The notes below the pieces were generated by a model that had not been told where the DNA came from, made no database searches, and saw nothing but the letters and a program-made list of their open reading frames with translations. DNA of 37,493 nt, from the NCBI GenBank assembly GCA_021775855.1, contig JAJFGZ010000044.1, positions 1 through 37,493 on the forward strand, in the 5' to 3' direction. Each line of letters opens with the position of its first letter. Position 1 is the stretch's first letter. The position numbers and the translations under genes were made by a program. The stretch comes from Hyphomicrobiales bacterium. GTDB lineage: Bacteria; Pseudomonadota; Alphaproteobacteria; Rhizobiales; NORP267. Below, piece after piece: positions 34,843 to 37,493 of the stretch.

Positions 34843-34930
34843 TATTTAAAGCGGTTTGACAACTTGCTAGTCGCAGTCGAGAATATAAGAAAATCCATGA
34901 TATTGATCAGAACCGAAAAATGCCGTGGGA

Positions 34931-35098
34931 ATGATGTCTATATTAGAAACCGAACAAGTCAGGGATGGCACCTACAGAGTAGTGATCCCACCTACTATTG
35001 AAGAAGTGAACCGCAACTCAAGATTGTTCGGGCTATTGATGCTCAGCATTCTGGCTTGGTTTGTCGGATGGCAAGTCGTGTTGAAATTGATCAGCTAA
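34931..35098 (+). CDS. Small single-helix membrane protein (hypothetical)
   Basis: A 55-codon ORF (54 codons from the second ATG at 34,934) encodes MMSILETEQVRDGTYRV, then a polar stretch, and a C-terminal hydrophobic helix LLMLSILAWFVGWQVVL. The topology is that of a small tail-anchored membrane protein. The ribosome-binding site is poor (GTGGGA directly before the ATG). No family is recognised. Its place behind the palindrome cluster and promoter-like sequence supports expression. Confidence 0.5.
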   Translation: MMSILETEQVRDGTYRVVIPPTIEEVNRNSRLFGLLMLSILAWFVGWQVVLKLIS

Positions 35099-35131
35099 TA
35101 ATTTCCAATCCGGCGCGAAAACCAAATACCC

Positions 35132-35806
35132 TTATTGAAGAGCACGCCTCCATCCCGCAACTTGCGCTTGCTCCTCCGTGCAGAACCATCTCTCGCCCTT
35201 GCCTTCGCTGATCCGCGTGCGCCCGTAAAATTGTTGGAATGGCATGTGGTAGATGCGTTCGCCACTGCTTGAGATATTTCCTTTGATAACGCATTCCCCA
35301 TTTTCGCCCGAACCAGTTGCAGCAAGAGCGACGCCAGATCGCCAGTCCCATGGGTAATCAAAGGTACCAGCCCACAATCCGAGGTTGGAGGCTTCCGCCT
35401 GATCTTGCTCGCCTGCAAATTGATCTGAGTATCGCACAAACGCAAAAGCCCAACCTTCACGAACCATCTGCGCATTGAGGCTCATTGATCCGACAAAACA
35501 TTCTGCTAGCAAGCGATCATACTGGTCGCGGGTCTCCGCTTCACAGCGAACTTCATTGCTAGCAATTAATTGAGCAAGAGCGCGCGTTGCTGCTTTCCCG
35601 CAATCCCAGTTTACACCGGACGCATCTTTGCATTCTTGGAGGCTCTCTGGTGCATCAATCCCGTTGAGGCGGATCGCAACCCCCAAAATCTTGATGGTGT
35701 CTCCATCGACAATATCAGCGCGGCCCGTAATCGAACCAGCATTGACCTTGGCCGAAAATGTCACAACGGCCGAGAGGCAGAATATTAAAGCAATCAATCG
35801 CCACAT
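35132..35806 (-). CDS. Secreted thermonuclease-like (SNase) protein
   Basis: A 224-aa protein with a signal peptide (hydrophobic 4-17, likely cleavage near NAG at 22-24), then an SNase domain (about 27-150): VDGDTIKI (33-40), RLNGIDAPE (46-54) with R46, D51 and E54, and R98 in QYDRLLAECFV, matching the Ca-binding and catalytic residues of staphylococcal nuclease (T41 is replaced by A). A C-terminal module (about 170-224, CVIKGNIS..G..IYH, GERWFC) recurs in alphaproteobacterial relatives as I remember them. Likely a periplasmic or exported nuclease. Divergent from the second XRE gene. Confidence 0.88.
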   Translation of the reverse strand: MWRLIALIFCLSAVVTFSAKVNAGSITGRADIVDGDTIKILGVAIRLNGIDAPESLQECKDASGVNWDCGKAATRALAQLIASNEVRCEAETRDQYDRLLAECFVGSMSLNAQMVREGWAFAFVRYSDQFAGEQDQAEASNLGLWAGTFDYPWDWRSGVALAATGSGENGECVIKGNISSSGERIYHMPFQQFYGRTRISEGKGERWFCTEEQAQVAGWRRALQ

Positions 35807-35886
35807 TTATTTGAAACCACTAAATTTTCAAATCAAAATTTGGTAGATTAAAACTCATTAAAAATACTCCATATCGAAATCGGAAT

Positions 35887-36297
35887 ATGAATAAAATTAA
35901 ACCAACACCCAAGACGATAGATATTCTAGTAGGCGAGAACGTTCGTCGGCTAAGAGAATTGGCAGGGATTTCCCAAAAAGAATTTGCCCGCAAAGTCAAT
36001 GTTCCCTGTCGGCAAATTCAAAATGGCGAAAGTGGGATCGACCGCATTTCAGCTGACCACCTTTTGAAATTTTCAAAATTGCTAAATGTAAAAGTTGTTG
36101 AGTTTTTCGAAGGCCGCGACGTTGGAGGCACGAAATCCACTACCTTTGCTGGCGATAAAATATCGAGTTTAGTTATCCCCGAAAACGAATTAAAATTATT
36201 GCGCTTGATAAAGAGCTGCGAACCAAGTGTAAAAAAGGCTGTTCTCTCATTGATTATGGTCAAAAGGAAAAATGAACGTGCTGATTTGCAATTTTAG
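35887..36297 (+). CDS. XRE-family helix-turn-helix regulator (second)
   Basis: A 136-aa protein with an HTH_3 domain (about 13-70): VGENVRRLRELAGISQKEFA, then VPCRQIQNGESGIDRISADHLLKFSKLLNV. The pattern resembles Cro/C1-type regulators of alphaproteobacteria whose tail reads LLRLIKSC.PSVKKAVLSLI. The C-terminal part (90-136) is helical. It is divergent from the nuclease gene across an AT-rich 80-bp gap and may control both. Confidence 0.87.
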   Translation: MNKIKPTPKTIDILVGENVRRLRELAGISQKEFARKVNVPCRQIQNGESGIDRISADHLLKFSKLLNVKVVEFFEGRDVGGTKSTTFAGDKISSLVIPENELKLLRLIKSCEPSVKKAVLSLIMVKRKNERADLQF

Positions 36298-36342
36298 TTA
36301 CATCCTTCTTCCAACGGTTTGCTCGAACATTGAATAAAAATA

Positions 36343-36546
36343 TCATTGCAGACCGCACGGCTGTCTTTCAATTATTTTTGTAGGTTGGTCGGATACTCCC
36401 TCGTTCATATGCGCAATCGCCATTTGTATCAGCCCATCCGCCAAAGGGTCTGATTTTTCTACAGCAACACGGACATGTTCCAGCATTGCGATAAGCGCCA
36501 ACTTCTCTTTTTCAGTGAGTTTCAATGATCTATATTGTGTTGCCAA
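36343..36546 (-). CDS. Hypothetical small helical protein
   Basis: A 67-aa ORF with TTG start and GGGAAA upstream. The sequence SLKLTEKEKLALIAMLEHVRVAVEKSDPLADGLIQMA is amphipathic and protein-like, so I accept it with caution. No family recognised. It lies between the second regulator (convergent) and the P450 gene (same strand, 37 bp upstream). Confidence 0.5.
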   Translation of the reverse strand: MATQYRSLKLTEKEKLALIAMLEHVRVAVEKSDPLADGLIQMAIAHMNEGVSDQPTKIIERQPCGLQ

Positions 36547-36583
36547 GGTTCAGTTTCCCTGTCGGTTGAGCACCCCCAGTTTG

Positions 36584-37493
36584 TTATGCGGCTATTGATT
36601 GAGCGCCGGGATTTTTTGTTCGGGGGGATAGTTTCATCTGGATTGGTGGCGGAACGAGTGTGATTACTGGAATGGGCGGTGGAGGCGGTGTTTTTGAGAC
36701 CAGCTGGACCTTGAAAGAAGCTGCAATTTCAAGGACGAAAAGCTGCAACTCGAGCATCGCCAGAGACATTCCAACACATACCCGTGGTCCGGCCCCAAAT
36801 GGAATGTAAGCTGGTCCCGAATGACGCCGATTGATGTCGAATTTTTCCGGGTTTGGCCAATAGCTTGGGCTACGTTGCAACTGCCATGGGCTAATAAGCA
36901 GAGATGTTCCGGGCTTCAGGCTGCGACCACCCAATTCTATTGGTTGCCGGACTTCCCTGGAAAGCCAATAGGCTGACGGGTATAGCCTCAATGTTTCCCG
37001 CACGAACCCCAATGTGGTTGTGGCTTGAGGGAGTTTGACCGGATCGATTTCTCCAAGTTCGTCTGAAATTTCCGTGGCCTCTTTCGCAATTTTATTAGCC
37101 AACTGCGGATATCGACCGAGAAAATAGAGAAGCCAAGCCGCAGCTGATCCCGACGTATGATGGCCTGCCAGCAGAAGCAGGAGGATCTCTTCGTGCATTG
37201 CTTTGTCTGACAAATTCAACTTCTCGAGAGCAGGTATCAGGCTGTGTTTTTTTGCACTTCCACGAACCTTGTTGACAACAAACGCCATGGTCTTGTTGGC
37301 GGCTTCCACCTTTTTCTTTTTTTGATATCGAACCCATGGAAGGTCAGGAAGAATTTTGAATATCTTTGCTGCCAGATCATCCTCAGCGAGATGCAGAGCG
37401 GTGATGAGGGCAGTTTCATCAGCCGCTGACAGCACGCCCTGCCCGAATAGAATTGTGGAGATAATTCGCACTGCAAGTGTGGCAGTGGCTTGA
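36584..37493 (-). CDS. Cytochrome P450, C-terminal part (N-terminus beyond the window)
   Basis: Cytochromes P450 are heme monooxygenases. The frame is open to the right edge, where it reads QATATLAVRIISTILFGQG, a typical mid-P450 segment, so the N-terminal third is outside and the GTG at 37,471 is not the start. Visible motifs are the I-helix LLLLAGHHTSGS (A-G-x-x-T), the K-helix ETLR, the PERF-like region NPEKFDINR, and the heme loop FGAGPRVCVG with the ligand cysteine. The C-terminus is proline-rich (PPPPPIPVITLVPPP). The family cannot be set and no redox partner is visible. Base use is closer to the island than to the core. Confidence 0.92.
   Translation of the reverse strand, partial: QATATLAVRIISTILFGQGVLSAADETALITALHLAEDDLAAKIFKILPDLPWVRYQKKKKVEAANKTMAFVVNKVRGSAKKHSLIPALEKLNLSDKAMHEEILLLLLAGHHTSGSAAAWLLYFLGRYPQLANKIAKEATEISDELGEIDPVKLPQATTTLGFVRETLRLYPSAYWLSREVRQPIELGGRSLKPGTSLLISPWQLQRSPSYWPNPEKFDINRRHSGPAYIPFGAGPRVCVGMSLAMLELQLFVLEIAASFKVQLVSKTPPPPPIPVITLVPPPIQMKLSPRTKNPGAQSIAA

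Larger units (their letters stand above)
28698..37493. mobile_element. Left part of an integrative element inserted at tRNA-Gly
   Basis: From directly behind the tRNA, the DNA becomes visibly AT-richer and the genes change from conserved core functions to a tyrosine recombinase, XRE regulators, a transposon and unknown ORFs. The recombinase gene starts 92 bp after the tRNA and points away from it, as in elements that use tRNA 3' ends as attachment sites. I did not find a second copy of the tRNA 3' end in the window, so the right end is probably outside it. Whether the P450 at the edge belongs to the element is open. Confidence 0.75.

Noticed and set aside
28698-37493. attR copy of the tRNA-Gly 3' end
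   Set aside because: Reading by eye, no second match to the T-arm/acceptor sequence was found; a short or diverged copy could have been missed.

Overview
The window looks like a chromosomal segment of an alphaproteobacterium. The gene order rho - mnmE - mnmG - rsmG - parA - parB - holA - lptE - leuS, the block response regulator - cyclic-nucleotide-binding protein - xthA - lolA - ftsK - amt - glnK, a CtrA-type site (TTAA-N7-TTAA) upstream of ftsK and parS sites of the TGTTTCACGTGAAACA type all fit that class. Three parS sites beside parAB suggest the region lies near the chromosome origin. I do not assign a genus.

Layout. Bases 1-28,700 are dense, GC-rich core chromosome: transcription termination (rho, lacking only the first base of its start codon), a YyaL/DUF255 protein, tRNA wobble modification (mnmE, mnmG), 16S rRNA methylation (rsmG), chromosome segregation (parA, parB, parS), a leuS-lptE-holA operon, a PLP-homeostasis protein, an L,D-transpeptidase, a two-gene regulatory unit, exonuclease III, LolA, an SDR, FtsK, the nitrogen-sensing pair glnK-amt with a probable sigma-54 promoter, an acyl-CoA thioesterase, a UbiH/Coq6-type hydroxylase, and a minus-strand run ProX - thioredoxin/TPR - Lon N-domain protein - Trm112-like protein.

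At 28,623-28,697 is a tRNA-Gly(GCC). Directly behind its 3' end begins an AT-richer accessory region that continues to the right edge. It opens with a tyrosine recombinase and holds two XRE regulators, a two-helix membrane protein with a repeat-containing coiled coil, a small HNH-like zinc protein, a secreted thermonuclease-like protein, several small unknown ORFs and, at the edge, the C-terminal part of a cytochrome P450. This is the expected shape of an integrative element in a tRNA gene; no second copy of the tRNA end was seen, so the right boundary is probably outside the window.

The most unusual part is 32,900-34,900. An ORF carrying three near-tandem 22-bp inverted repeats, preceded by two tandem 24-bp repeats, is interrupted by a 1,013-bp unit. 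That unit has 16-bp terminal inverted repeats (15/16 matched) and TA on both sides. Removing it with one TA rejoins the ORF in frame for 59 further codons. It keeps only the last 63 codons of an IS5-type transposase; the rest is replaced by a 231-aa ORF whose motif order resembles the uracil-DNA glycosylase superfamily. Clusters of perfect palindromes, including TTGAACC-N2-GGTTCAA present twice 4.2 kb apart, mark probable control or origin-like DNA of the element.
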